Shown: in pieces, positions 45,824 through 53,582 of the stretch
Layout of the letters: every line of letters starts with the position of its first letter
Numbering within the stretch: the stretch's first letter is position 1
Source: an uncultured Clostridia bacterium
GTDB taxonomy: Bacteria > Bacillota > Clostridia > TANB77 > CAG-508
Length of the DNA stretch: 64,000 nt
Reading direction: 5' to 3'
NCBI GenBank assembly: GCA_934182465.1
Contig: CAKPRG010000006.1
Coordinates: 62,001 to 126,000 of the forward strand
Notes under the pieces: generated by a model
What the model was told of the DNA's origin: nothing
Seen by the model: only the letters and a program-made list of their open reading frames with translations
Database searches by the model: none
Made by a program: the position numbers and the translations under genes

Positions 45824-46387
45824 CTATGCTTGAATAAATTTTTTCATAACTTTTGGATTTGAAGTTTCATCTTCAGCTATAGTTTCTGGTATTACATTGT
45901 GCAATTCGTAAGAAATATTTATTTTTTGATCTACTAACTCTTCTACTTCATCTTTATCTTTATCTTCTACTAAAACTAATTCACTTACAAGAATTTGTTT
46001 TGCATTTAATAACATTTTCTTTTCAGTTGTAGATAAACCTTTGTCTTTTTGTTTGAATGTTAAATTTCTTACAATATCTGCTACTTCGTAAATGTCTCCA
46101 GATTTCATTTTTTCAACATTTTCTCTGTATCTTTTGTTCCATTTCATAGACATTTCTGTGCATTCTTGTTCTAATACACTGATTACTTTTCCGGCTGTTT
46201 CTTTGTCTATTATGTTTCTAACTCCTATTTGTTCAGCTTTTGCAGTAGGTACCATAACCTTTACTTCACCTGGCATTTTAATTATGTAATAGCTTTGTTT
46301 TTCATTTCCAATTGCTCTTTCCTCAATTGATTGTATAACACCAGCTCCATGCATTGGATATACTATTTTATCTCCTACTTTAAACAT
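45824..46387 (-). CDS. carD: CarD/CdnL-family RNA polymerase-binding regulator
   Basis: Binds the RNA polymerase beta subunit and stabilises open complexes, mostly at rRNA promoters. 187 residues: an N-terminal Tudor-like RNAP-interaction domain (about 1-60; FKVGDKIVYPMHGAGVI) and a helical C-terminal DNA-binding domain (about 75-160; WNKRYRENVEKMKSGD). The frame begins 18 bp earlier, but AAGGAG lies eight bases before the ATG at 46387 and the conserved MFKVGD start fits. Own strong promoter and terminator. Confidence 0.95.
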   Translation of the reverse strand: MFKVGDKIVYPMHGAGVIQSIEERAIGNEKQSYYIIKMPGEVKVMVPTAKAEQIGVRNIIDKETAGKVISVLEQECTEMSMKWNKRYRENVEKMKSGDIYEVADIVRNLTFKQKDKGLSTTEKKMLLNAKQILVSELVLVEDKDKDEVEELVDQKINISYELHNVIPETIAEDETSNPKVMKKFIQA

Positions 46388-46431
46388 TTTTGTCACTCCT
46401 TCCAAGTAATTCTCTTGATTACTACATTTCT

Positions 46432-46460
46432 ATTATACTACAAAATATAGCAAAAGTCAA
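46432..46460 (-). promoter_or_regulatory. Sigma-A promoter of carD
   Basis: Minus strand TTGACT (46455-46460), 17 bp, TATAAT (46432-46437). Confidence 0.8.
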
Positions 46461-46530
46461 AGTTTTTTACCAAAATTTACATAAGAAATTTCTTTTTTTA
46501 TATTCTATTTTTTTATTTTTTTGAACAAAT

Positions 46531-46580
46531 AAAAAATAGAGTTATTTAGCTTAATTAATCTCTAAATATCTCTATTTTTC
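46531..46580 (-). terminator. Terminator of dut
   Basis: AAAAAATAGAG...CTCTATTTTT stem with an inner TATTTAG / CTAAATA pairing, then T-rich sequence on the minus strand. Confidence 0.7.
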
Positions 46581-46633
46581 TTTTATTTTCTATATGATAA
46601 ATTTAGTTAAATTTATTTATGCAAATTAATAAA

Positions 46634-47095
46634 TTATTTGCTTGTTGAACCAAATCCACCTTTTCTAGTTCCTTCTGCATTATCATTATCTACTATTAAA
46701 TATTTCATAAAAATAGCTTGTCCTATTGCATCACCTTTTTTGATTTCAACATCATGATCAAAAAAGTTATAATATGCAAACATAAAATGTCCATCATTAT
46801 CTTCATTTCCGTAATAATCGCTATCTATTATTCCAACACTATTTGCCATTACCAAACCTCTTTTTCCTGGGTTTGAACTTCTATTGCAAAGCATATAAAA
46901 TTCATCTGGTTCACAATATGCTTTTAATCCTGTTTTTACTAATGTTGGTTTTTGTCCTGGTTTAAATGCTGGAACTATTGTATCTTCAGCTGCTTCTATA
47001 TCATAACCAGCAGAATTTTTTGTTTTTCTTACTGGTAAATTTATTCCTTTATCTTCCCATCCTTTTGCTATTTCAAATCCTCTTTTTCTCTCCAT
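46634..47095 (-). CDS. dut: dUTP diphosphatase (dUTPase)
   Basis: Hydrolyses dUTP to dUMP, keeping uracil out of DNA and supplying dTMP synthesis. 153 residues with the trimeric dUTPase motifs: AGYDIEAAED (motif 1), NRSSNPGKRGL (motif 2), NSVGIIDSDYYGN (motif 3), GDAIGQAIF (motif 4) and the glycine-rich tail GTRKGGFGSTS (motif 5). The last orders over the active site. The start lacks a close strong Shine-Dalgarno: AGAAAGGAG is 28 nt upstream with a stable hairpin in between. Confidence 0.95.
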   Translation of the reverse strand: MERKRGFEIAKGWEDKGINLPVRKTKNSAGYDIEAAEDTIVPAFKPGQKPTLVKTGLKAYCEPDEFYMLCNRSSNPGKRGLVMANSVGIIDSDYYGNEDNDGHFMFAYYNFFDHDVEIKKGDAIGQAIFMKYLIVDNDNAEGTRKGGFGSTSK

Positions 47096-47104
47096 TTTCC
47101 TATT

Positions 47105-47122
47105 GCACAGTTTTTACTGTAC
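47105..47122 (-). promoter_or_regulatory. Hairpin between Shine-Dalgarno and start of dut
   Basis: GTACAGT-AAAA-ACTGTGC on the minus strand: a 7-bp stem with one G-U pair and a 4-nt loop. AAGGAG (47124-47129) is 1 nt before it and the ATG 9 nt after it. Effective spacing is 10 nt instead of 28. Confidence 0.55.
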
Positions 47123-47283
47123 TCTCCTTTCTGTTTTTCATTTTTTATTATTATATATTCTACAAGCTCTATTTTCAAGTGTATTTTTGTGAAATTTTAA
47201 AGATTTAGATCAGTCTTACAAAACTAAGTTTCTCATAAATATCTATGTATAATAGGAAGTGCATAGCACTTTTCTATTATATC

Positions 47284-47320
47284 AAAAAATGGGACAGCGA
47301 TTGCTCGCCCTCCCATTTTT
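47284..47320 (-). terminator. Terminator of the 47339-49087 gene
   Basis: AAAAATGGGA / TCCCATTTTT with an inner GCGA / TCGC stem, T-rich end. GC-rich compared with other terminators here, like the gene it serves. Confidence 0.85.
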
Positions 47321-47338
47321 CTTTGACCATTTATTAGC

Positions 47339-49087
47339 TTATTCCGGTCTATTAGAATAATATTTTGAATATAAACTACGAATATCCTCCACTGCTGCCC
47401 AGTACTCATCTTCCGAGTAACAATTATATGTCTGTTTCTCTGACTTAGGCACATCAGCATTTTGATCAATTCCATCTAACCTGTACTTATATGTTGCGAT
47501 TTTATCTGCAACATTTATATACAGCCGAACATACCACTTATTTTCAGTCATAGTATATTCATCTTCTTCACAGTTTATCACAGCTTTGATGATTTGCTGT
47601 TTCAATGGGACTGCCTGCCAATCTGCACTTTCTACTTCATCAGTAGTCATTAACTCATTTCTGTAGAAATACTTCACATATAAATCCAAATTGTTTGGAA
47701 TAAGTAAAATCTTTTCATCTTCATTTTCAAGCATAGGAATAGATAACAAATAATCTTCTATGTCAATGCTTTCTAACGATCTTACATTTGAGTCTAATGT
47801 AAAGTTGCCAAGCTTTTTCAGTTCCAAAGTCACTTTATCGTTATTATTAACTAAAATCGGAAAATACAAGTTATTATCCGCTGTATAGATAAGCGGATAT
47901 GAATAGATACTTCCAATATTTGTAGTTATAATTCTAGCTTTTCCAGATAAAGTAACATTTTCTTCAGTTATTACTTGCTTATTTTGGCAAACAAAAGCTT
48001 GATCTTCATTGAGGCAGAGATAATAATCATCAATCATATCTTCAACAGCGGTAGTTTCAACATTTAAAGGCACATTTTCATTTCCTAAAATATTATATCC
48101 GCCATTTAATTTAGTATATGCAAATCTTACGAAATCTCCAGATGAAGTCGTTCCATATATAATGATTGCTCCATTATCTCTATACATTGAAAAATAATAT
48201 ATATCGTCTGGATACCCAAATTCTTCCATTGAAATCAAGTTTAAATCACATGTAAAGTAAATTTTTTCACTTCCATATTCATATGTCAGATTCTTAGCAT
48301 TCTTCTTTTTAAGCTGAGCCAAGTCATTTTCAACAAAACTCGGAAGTTCATTTTTCCACGCCTGAATTCTACCTACTGGTTCTTCAGGTAATTCTGCGAA
48401 TTTGTAATCCAGGTTTCTATATAAGTTTCCATTCTCATCTGTCTGCAGTCTCGATTTGTACAACTTATTTGCCTGAATAATAATTAGAGCAATCACCGCA
48501 ACACCACACAATGTTAATGCAATCTTCAGAACGTCTTTCAGTTTCTTTTTCTTCTTACGTTTGTCTGCGTTTTCATCAACATAATTTGATGTGTGATATA
48601 CGGTAGTATTCTTTTCTGCATTGCTTTCCTTTCTTGATTCTGCTTTTGATCTTGCCTTAGCATTAAATGAGGTCATCTCGTCAGCAGTTCCTGCTTCAAC
48701 TTCTGTTTCCTGCTCTCTCAGAGTTTTTGCATTTTCGGAATTCTCTACCTTTGCTGATTTTCTTACTTTTTTCTCTCTTGGAGATGTTGAAAATGAAGTG
48801 TTTGAGTTATTTCTTCTTTCTGCATTTTTTCCTCTGTTCGTCAAAAAATCTGGAATCTGAAGTTCCCGGTCATAGCCTCTTAATGTTTTTTCGCCATCCG
48901 GCATTACTTCTTCTGCCATTACTTCATCATCTGGCATCACAGCATCTTCTGCTACACTTTCCTCTGAAGAACTTTCGCCATTTGTTTCACCATCATCCGA
49001 TGATGTGGCCATTGACTCTTTTCCATTTGTTGTTTCTTCAGTTGTTTCCTCACTTGATTCTGCTTCAGAAATTTTAATTTCTTCCAT
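47339..49087 (-). CDS. Large single-pass membrane protein, compositionally foreign
   Basis: 582 residues, no recognised family. The N-terminal 180 residues are cytoplasmic, disordered and rich in Glu, Ser and Thr, becoming basic (DKRKKKKKLKD). One membrane helix follows (about 186-205), then an extracytoplasmic domain of about 370 residues. That domain is rich in Tyr, Asn and Asp and includes repeated beta-strand patterns (YNILGNENVPLNVE; NNLYFPILVNNNDKVTL). Codon use includes CGG, CCG, GGC and CTC, unlike the flanking genes. Start after GAGAGG. Own promoter and terminator. Possibly a wall or envelope sensor; that is a guess. Confidence 0.75.
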   Translation of the reverse strand: MEEIKISEAESSEETTEETTNGKESMATSSDDGETNGESSSEESVAEDAVMPDDEVMAEEVMPDGEKTLRGYDRELQIPDFLTNRGKNAERRNNSNTSFSTSPREKKVRKSAKVENSENAKTLREQETEVEAGTADEMTSFNAKARSKAESRKESNAEKNTTVYHTSNYVDENADKRKKKKKLKDVLKIALTLCGVAVIALIIIQANKLYKSRLQTDENGNLYRNLDYKFAELPEEPVGRIQAWKNELPSFVENDLAQLKKKNAKNLTYEYGSEKIYFTCDLNLISMEEFGYPDDIYYFSMYRDNGAIIIYGTTSSGDFVRFAYTKLNGGYNILGNENVPLNVETTAVEDMIDDYYLCLNEDQAFVCQNKQVITEENVTLSGKARIITTNIGSIYSYPLIYTADNNLYFPILVNNNDKVTLELKKLGNFTLDSNVRSLESIDIEDYLLSIPMLENEDEKILLIPNNLDLYVKYFYRNELMTTDEVESADWQAVPLKQQIIKAVINCEEDEYTMTENKWYVRLYINVADKIATYKYRLDGIDQNADVPKSEKQTYNCYSEDEYWAAVEDIRSLYSKYYSNRPE

Positions 49088-49210
49088 TAATTTGTCCTCT
49101 CATTCTCTCTAAGCATTGTCTACGAGTTCCATATTCAATTGTAAATATTATCCTCCTTCCTCTTGTAGAATTTTCTACTTTTTGTCTTTAAAATACATAA
49201 AGCAATTAAT

Positions 49211-49239
49211 ATTATATCATATATCTTTTTAAATCTCAA
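49211..49239 (-). promoter_or_regulatory. Promoter of the 47339-49087 gene
   Basis: Minus strand TTGAGA (49234-49239), 17 bp, TATAAT (49211-49216). Confidence 0.65.
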
Positions 49240-49342
49240 TATTTTATGTAAATTAAATAATGTAAAATTTACTTTTCAAAATTCTACACAAGGTAGTAAA
49301 ATATTTATATATTAAGAATTCAAAATGAACTTCATGTAGCAC

Positions 49343-49403
49343 AAAAAGAGTATCAATATAAATTAGTTAAACTTTCGTTTAATCTATCTATTTGATACTC
49401 TTT
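49343..49403 (-). terminator. Terminator of the rpsF-ssb-rpsR operon
   Basis: AAAGAGTATCAA / TTGATACTCTTT with an inner TTAAAC / GTTTAA hairpin; TTTTT follows on the minus strand. Confidence 0.8.
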
Positions 49404-49432
49404 ATATTTTTTATTATTTACTTGCTAAGCAA

Positions 49433-49711
49433 TTAGTCTTGTGAATAAGGAATAACTGCAATATGTCTTCCTCTTTTAACAGCTGTAGTAATAAATCTTT
49501 GATGTTTTGCACAAGCTCCTGTTGCTCTTCTAGGTAATATTTTACCTTTTTCATTAATGAATTTTTTTAATTGTTCTGCATTTTTATAATCTAATTCAAA
49601 GTTTTTGTCATTGCATAATGCACAAACTTTTTTTCTTGCTTTTCTAAACTTTGGATTGAAATCATCATCTTGATTATTTCTGTTTCTTCTTGTTTGTTTT
49701 TTGTCTGCCAT
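49433..49711 (-). CDS. rpsR: Small-subunit ribosomal protein S18
   Basis: 92 residues with the S18 core (YKNAEQLKKFINEKGKILPRRATGAC). It keeps the Cys pattern CALC and CAKH, so it is the zinc-type S18. An ATG 15 bp upstream is open, but its codons contain the GGAGG that serves the ATG at 49711 (MADKKQ), so I use the latter. Third gene of rpsF-ssb-rpsR, 35 bp after ssb. Confidence 0.97.
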   Translation of the reverse strand: MADKKQTRRNRNNQDDDFNPKFRKARKKVCALCNDKNFELDYKNAEQLKKFINEKGKILPRRATGACAKHQRFITTAVKRGRHIAVIPYSQD

Positions 49712-49746
49712 TTTATTTTCCTCCAATCTTTCAAACTTATATTCTC

Positions 49747-50172
49747 CTAGAATGGTAAGTCATCATCTGAAGCATTTACTTGAAATTCTGCACTTTGTGA
49801 TAAACTTTCACCAAATGTATTTTCAAAGTTAGCTCCTCCTGCTTCTCCATCTCTTCTACTATCTGCAAAATATGCTTCTTCAGCAACAACTTCTGTTACA
49901 TAATGTTTTTGTCCTTGGTCATCATCCCATGTTCTTGTTTGTAATCTTCCAATAATGCCAACTTGTTGACCTTTTTTGAAATATTTACTACAAAATTCTC
50001 CTGTTTTGCTCCAAGCAACAATATTTATGAAATCAGCTTGTCTTTCTTCGCCTTGTCTTGCGAATCTTCTGTTTACTGCTAAACTGAAAGATGCTACTAA
50101 AGTATTGTTTGTTTGAGTATATCTTACTTCTGGATCTCTTGTTAAACGACCCATTAAAATTACTTTGTTCAT
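49747..50172 (-). CDS. ssb: Single-stranded DNA-binding protein
   Basis: 141 residues: the OB-fold (about 1-105; MNKVILMGRLTRDPEVRYT, FINIVAWSKTGEF), a short linker, and the acidic tip DDDLPF that recruits partner proteins. AAAGGAAACG precedes the start. Lies between the genes of two 30S proteins, the standard order in Firmicutes. Confidence 0.98.
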   Translation of the reverse strand: MNKVILMGRLTRDPEVRYTQTNNTLVASFSLAVNRRFARQGEERQADFINIVAWSKTGEFCSKYFKKGQQVGIIGRLQTRTWDDDQGQKHYVTEVVAEEAYFADSRRDGEAGGANFENTFGESLSQSAEFQVNASDDDLPF

Positions 50173-50198
50173 TTACTCGTTTCCTTTCACTTTACAGA

Positions 50199-50486
50199 TT
50201 ATTCTTCATCTTTTCTAATAGTGATAAATTTCATTACTTCGTCTGTAATTCTATAAATTCTTTCTAATTCTGCAACAACTGCTGGATTAGCTTCAAAATT
50301 AAGTACTACGTAATTTCCTTCTGTGTTTTTCTTGATTTCATAAGCTAATTTCTTTTTACCTAATTCATCAACACTTTCAACTTTTCCGTCACTATTAATT
50401 AAGTCTGAAAATTTTTGGATTAATGTTTTAACTCCTGCATCTTCAACACTTGGATTAATAATGAATACTGATTCGTATTTATTCAT
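50199..50486 (-). CDS. rpsF: Small-subunit ribosomal protein S6
   Basis: 95 residues with the S6 pattern (KYESVFIINPSVEDAGV; GKKKLAYEIKKNTEGNYVVLNFEA). It pairs with S18 in the 30S platform. First gene of the operon, after AAGGAGGTG. It has a good promoter and a leader of about 80 nt with a hairpin, consistent with autoregulation by S6:S18, but the known S6:S18 motif was not identified with certainty. Confidence 0.97.
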   Translation of the reverse strand: MNKYESVFIINPSVEDAGVKTLIQKFSDLINSDGKVESVDELGKKKLAYEIKKNTEGNYVVLNFEANPAVVAELERIYRITDEVMKFITIRKDEE

Positions 50487-50540
50487 TATTTTTCACCTCC
50501 TTTTGGATATAAAACCCATAAATTATTCATATATGAGTAA

Positions 50541-50568
50541 GGATTTTAGGTTTTCTTCTCCTAAAATG
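50541..50568 (-). promoter_or_regulatory. Hairpin in the rpsF leader
   Basis: TTTTAGG-loop-CCTAAAA within the roughly 80-nt untranslated leader of rpsF, directly after the predicted transcription start. A candidate regulatory structure. Confidence 0.4.
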
Positions 50569-50575
50569 CTTTTAC

Positions 50576-50604
50576 ATTTTACCATACTTTTCTTTCAATT
50601 GCAA
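50576..50604 (-). promoter_or_regulatory. Promoter of the rpsF operon
   Basis: Minus strand TTGCAA (50599-50604), 17 bp, TAAAAT (50576-50581). Confidence 0.65.
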
Positions 50605-50745
50605 GACTTATACCAATATTTTATGAACATTTTTTTCGCTTCTTTCTATTGAAATGTGAATTTCTGTATGGTATAATTCGTAAGCTTTTTCTTAAATATT
50701 GCAAAACTATAAAACTCGAGGCAAACTAGTGAAGGAGGCATTATT

Positions 50746-51267
50746 ATGTTGTTTGCAGACAAAAAGGATTTAAAAGAAGCACGGAAGCTGCTTCGACAGT
50801 TTATAAGGAAAAAGAAATTTTTACCAAAGTATGTTGAATGCAAAGAATTTCCAAAAGCTATAATCGAAAACACAAATTGTTACGCTTATTGCTTTGAATT
50901 TTTTATGCATGAATACGATCCTAGATTGTTCGGTTTTCTTGGATTTACCATTGGAAATTATGCACCTGTAAAGGATCAAGAAAAAGCAAAAAGCCTTTTT
51001 AAAACAGATGTTACAGCAATGGGACGGAAAATAATGGAAACTGACTCAACTATTCCCACAAAGGGATTCAAAATTGCATTGTTTCTTTCTAATGAAAACG
51101 AATGTGACTTTCACTTTATGAGAATGGATAATGACGGAACTTGGTCAGAAAAAGATGGCTATAAGGGAGAAATCCGAAAGGTTGTGAAACCATCTGGTGA
51201 ACCTGCTTTACCCTGTGAAATCAACTATAAAAATTGGACTTTTCAAGGATATTACTGGATCTTGTAA
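50746..51267 (+). CDS. Orphan protein with Cys and His motifs, compositionally foreign
   Basis: 173 residues, no signal peptide. Two islands stand out: ENTNCYAYCFEFF (Cys about residue 45) and CDFHFMRMDNDGTWSEKDG (His about residue 127). A Cys early and a His in a [DH]xHFxRxxxxGxWSxKxG-like context recall small papain/NlpC-fold hydrolase-like domains, but this is an unproven resemblance. Start after AAGGAGG. Own terminator. G+C and codon use are above those of the neighbours, as with the genes at 7203 and 47339. Inserted between the rpsF operon and a pilin-like gene. Confidence 0.75.
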   Translation: MLFADKKDLKEARKLLRQFIRKKKFLPKYVECKEFPKAIIENTNCYAYCFEFFMHEYDPRLFGFLGFTIGNYAPVKDQEKAKSLFKTDVTAMGRKIMETDSTIPTKGFKIALFLSNENECDFHFMRMDNDGTWSEKDGYKGEIRKVVKPSGEPALPCEINYKNWTFQGYYWIL

Positions 51268-51333
51268 TTCCTTGAAAAACAAATACAATTCATTGGTTGA
51301 AAATCCTAGTAACTTATAAACAAACTATTCTTT

Positions 51334-51366
51334 AAGCAAGTGGTAAATGTACCGCTTGCTTTTTTA
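51334..51366 (+). terminator. Terminator of the 50746-51267 gene
   Basis: AAGCAAG-GGTA / TACC-CTTGCTT stem, then six T. Confidence 0.88.
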
Positions 51367-51435
51367 TAAAAAATTGTATACAAATTTGTGCGTATACTTT
51401 TATATAATAAAAATTTCAAAGCACTCTCTTATTCA

Positions 51436-51468
51436 AAAAAATACCAATAGTTTGTTTTACTATTGGTA
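51436..51468 (-). terminator. Terminator of the 51460 pilin-like gene
   Basis: TACCAATAG / CTATTGGTA with a 9-nt loop and seven T on the minus strand. The stop codon lies inside the stem. Confidence 0.85.
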
Positions 51469-51957
51469 GTTTTTTAAATCAACTGCTTGATATTCAGATA
51501 AATCAATTGTGTAAATTTTTTCTGCACCTTCTTCTGTTTGTACACCATTACTATAATAGATAGTATGTGAAACTGCATTTATATAATATTTATCATCACT
51601 TTTAGAATTATTTAAAGCTAGTCCACCTAATTTTGTAATTGTATCTGAGGTTATTTCGTAATAATCATTTCCATCATTAGGATTTCTTTTTTCTAACCAT
51701 TTAAGATCTGAAGCATTTTCTGCTGAATATGTTATTTTACCACTTCCATCTTGTACTGGTAATACACCATTTTTCAAATAATATAAATCTATTTTTTCTT
51801 GTAAACTGATTATATCAGAATACATATTATTTAATTTTTTTATTTGTACACTTGATAAAGATGAAAAAGTTATTGTTGACAAAATCATTAAAAATAAAAG
51901 TATTGTAATTGTTAATGCTGCAACAGTAATTCCTTTTTTACTTTTTAAATTAACCAT
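51460..51957 (-). CDS. Type IV pilin-like protein lacking Glu5
   Basis: 165 residues: a leader MVNLKSKKG, then ITVAALTITILLFLMILSTI, then a globular part with a Tyr-rich central region and a C-terminal strand repeat (YYINAVSHTIYYSNG). As in the protein at 20147-20638, position +5 after the expected Gly cleavage site is Ala, not Glu. The ends are similar (KIYTIDLSEYQ against TTYYTLTEMQSY), so the two are paralogues. GAGGAAT precedes the start. It follows the spoIVFB stop by 43 bp and may share its transcript. Confidence 0.8.
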   Translation of the reverse strand: MVNLKSKKGITVAALTITILLFLMILSTITFSSLSSVQIKKLNNMYSDIISLQEKIDLYYLKNGVLPVQDGSGKITYSAENASDLKWLEKRNPNDGNDYYEITSDTITKLGGLALNNSKSDDKYYINAVSHTIYYSNGVQTEEGAEKIYTIDLSEYQAVDLKNYQ

Positions 51958-52000
51958 ATTTATTCCTCACTATTATATTAGTTTCAATATAAGTTTACTA

Positions 52001-52636
52001 TTAATCAAAATTTTTTTCAATACAATCGTACAATTTAATTAATCTATTTATTTTTTTATCTTCTTTTATTTTTAAATACCATAGATACATTAATATTACT
52101 ACAACACCTATATTTTTAAATTTTAATATAAAAACACTATATAATAATGTTAATATTGCCAAAGTAACTTTTCCTATAAAACTAATTAGGCTATATGATT
52201 TTTTATTTCCATATATTTTTTTCAATATTTCTTTTAAAATTTTTCCACCATCTAAGGGTAATATTGGTAATAAATTAAAAATTCCTAATAATATATTGGT
52301 ATAAATACTATATGCAATTATTTCATCATTTGTATTGTACTTATTTGAAATTCCAATAAATATAATAGCTAATATTATATTTGAAATCGGCCCTGCTAAA
52401 TATGTAATTATTTTCTTTTTGGCATTTGCAGATGAAAAAGAATAAAAAGTTAAAGATAATCCAAATGGCATTATCTCTATACTTGCTGGCTTAAATCCAC
52501 ATATTATCCCTACAAGTGCATGCATAATTTCATGTATTGTTATAAATACTATAAATAACAAGTATAATTCTAATTGATTTAAAATTAAATAAACAATACA
52601 AAGAAAAATTATTTTTAAATCTATCTGAACTTTCAT
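52001..52636 (-). CDS. spoIVFB: SpoIVFB-like intramembrane metalloprotease (M50)
   Basis: Site-2-type protease that in Bacillus cleaves pro-sigma-K in the outer forespore membrane. 211 residues with about six membrane helices, the zinc motif HEIMHALVG (HExxH, about residue 35) and the distal NLLPILPLDGGKIL with the third ligand Asp. AAGGA precedes the start, 9 bp after the M23 gene stop. The pair order equals spoIVFA-spoIVFB. Whether the organism uses sigma-K processing cannot be seen here. Confidence 0.9.
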   Translation of the reverse strand: MKVQIDLKIIFLCIVYLILNQLELYLLFIVFITIHEIMHALVGIICGFKPASIEIMPFGLSLTFYSFSSANAKKKIITYLAGPISNIILAIIFIGISNKYNTNDEIIAYSIYTNILLGIFNLLPILPLDGGKILKEILKKIYGNKKSYSLISFIGKVTLAILTLLYSVFILKFKNIGVVVILMYLWYLKIKEDKKINRLIKLYDCIEKNFD

Positions 52637-52645
52637 ATAATATCC

Positions 52646-53515
52646 TTACTCAAATTGAAATATTTCTTGAGGATTTACATATCTATCTTGATATCTTATT
52701 TCAAAGTGTAAATGTGGTCCTGTACTATTGCCTGTACTTCCTACTTTAGCTATTTTAGTACCTTTTTCAACTTCATCTCCTTCTTTAACTAAGATTTCAG
52801 AGCAATGTGCATACAAAGTTATTACATCTCCATTTTGTATTTTTAAATGTTTTCCATAATCCCCACTTTCAGATGTTAAAATTACTTTTCCTGATATTGC
52901 AGATACTATATCTGTTCCCATACTACTTGCTATATCTGTTCCTGTATGATATCCATCTATTTTTTTATTCTCAGAGTTTCTAGTACCAAAAGGAGATGTT
53001 ACTTTTCCTTTAATTGGTTGTATTAAATCATAAGAATTTTTTATTTTCGTACTATCACTCTCATTTGTTTCTAGTATTGCTTCCTGATTTTCAACATTGC
53101 TTTCTTCTTTTGTTTCTTCTATTCCACCTCCAACACCTTCTGTTTGTGCAACATTTTCTGTAGGATTTTCAGTATTTTGATTTTGACTTTCATTTACTTC
53201 ATTTTGAAAAATTGTAGCATCATCTGGAATAGATATCATTGAATTCCAAAAATTCTTTCCCTTTTCTTGTAAATTAGTTTGATATGATGCTATTTGCGTT
53301 AAAAATTGTTCACTAAAAATCTCAGTTTTATTTTGAATGCAATAAACTATTATCGTTATATTTATCAATATTAATATTTCTAACATTATTTTACTACCAA
53401 AATATGTTTTAGAAACTTTTTGCGTAGTATCTATTTTTTCATTTGGATATTTTCTTCTATATGCAATTTCTTCGGCTCTTCTTATTCTTTCGTTTTCAGT
53501 TAAAACTCTTTCCAT
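52646..53515 (-). CDS. spoIVFA: SpoIVFA-like membrane protein with M23 domain
   Basis: 289 residues: a cytoplasmic start with RRAEEIAYRRKYP, one membrane helix (about 43-63), a Glu/Asn-rich linker (about 95-160) and a LytM/M23 domain (about 165-287). The zinc-ligand pattern is complete: YHTGTD (HxxxD), LYAHCSE and GPHLHFE (HxH). In Bacillus SpoIVFA holds SpoIVFB in check in the engulfing membrane. Because the ligands look intact, peptidoglycan hydrolysis is possible. AGAAAGGA precedes the start. Confidence 0.85.
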   Translation of the reverse strand: MERVLTENERIRRAEEIAYRRKYPNEKIDTTQKVSKTYFGSKIMLEILILINITIIVYCIQNKTEIFSEQFLTQIASYQTNLQEKGKNFWNSMISIPDDATIFQNEVNESQNQNTENPTENVAQTEGVGGGIEETKEESNVENQEAILETNESDSTKIKNSYDLIQPIKGKVTSPFGTRNSENKKIDGYHTGTDIASSMGTDIVSAISGKVILTSESGDYGKHLKIQNGDVITLYAHCSEILVKEGDEVEKGTKIAKVGSTGNSTGPHLHFEIRYQDRYVNPQEIFQFE

Positions 53516-53582
53516 TTCTGAATTCCTTTCTGTTTTATTTTATATTCAAGTATATTCAGAGCCTTGTTTGTTTATGTCCATT

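Larger units (their letters stand above)
49088..49432. other. Intergenic region with promoter, leader and terminator
   Basis: 345 bp. From right to left it holds the rpsF operon terminator (49343-49403), the promoter of the 47339-49087 gene (49211-49239) and a leader of about 115 nt. The leader contains GTAGAAAATTCTAC and an extra AAGGAGG not followed by a gene. Confidence 0.6.

Noticed and set aside
47233..47475. An 80-codon frame at the 3' end of the 47339-49087 gene
   Set aside because: It overlaps the gene end and its GC-rich terminator, lacks a ribosome binding site and has no domain pattern.
48667..49077. Open frames antisense to the acidic head of the 47339-49087 gene
   Set aside because: Leu/His/Phe-rich products are typical reverse readings of Glu/Ser-rich coding sequence.
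50646..50873. A 75-codon minus-strand frame upstream of rpsF
   Set aside because: It is antisense to the start of the 50746 gene, which has a strong Shine-Dalgarno and a terminator.
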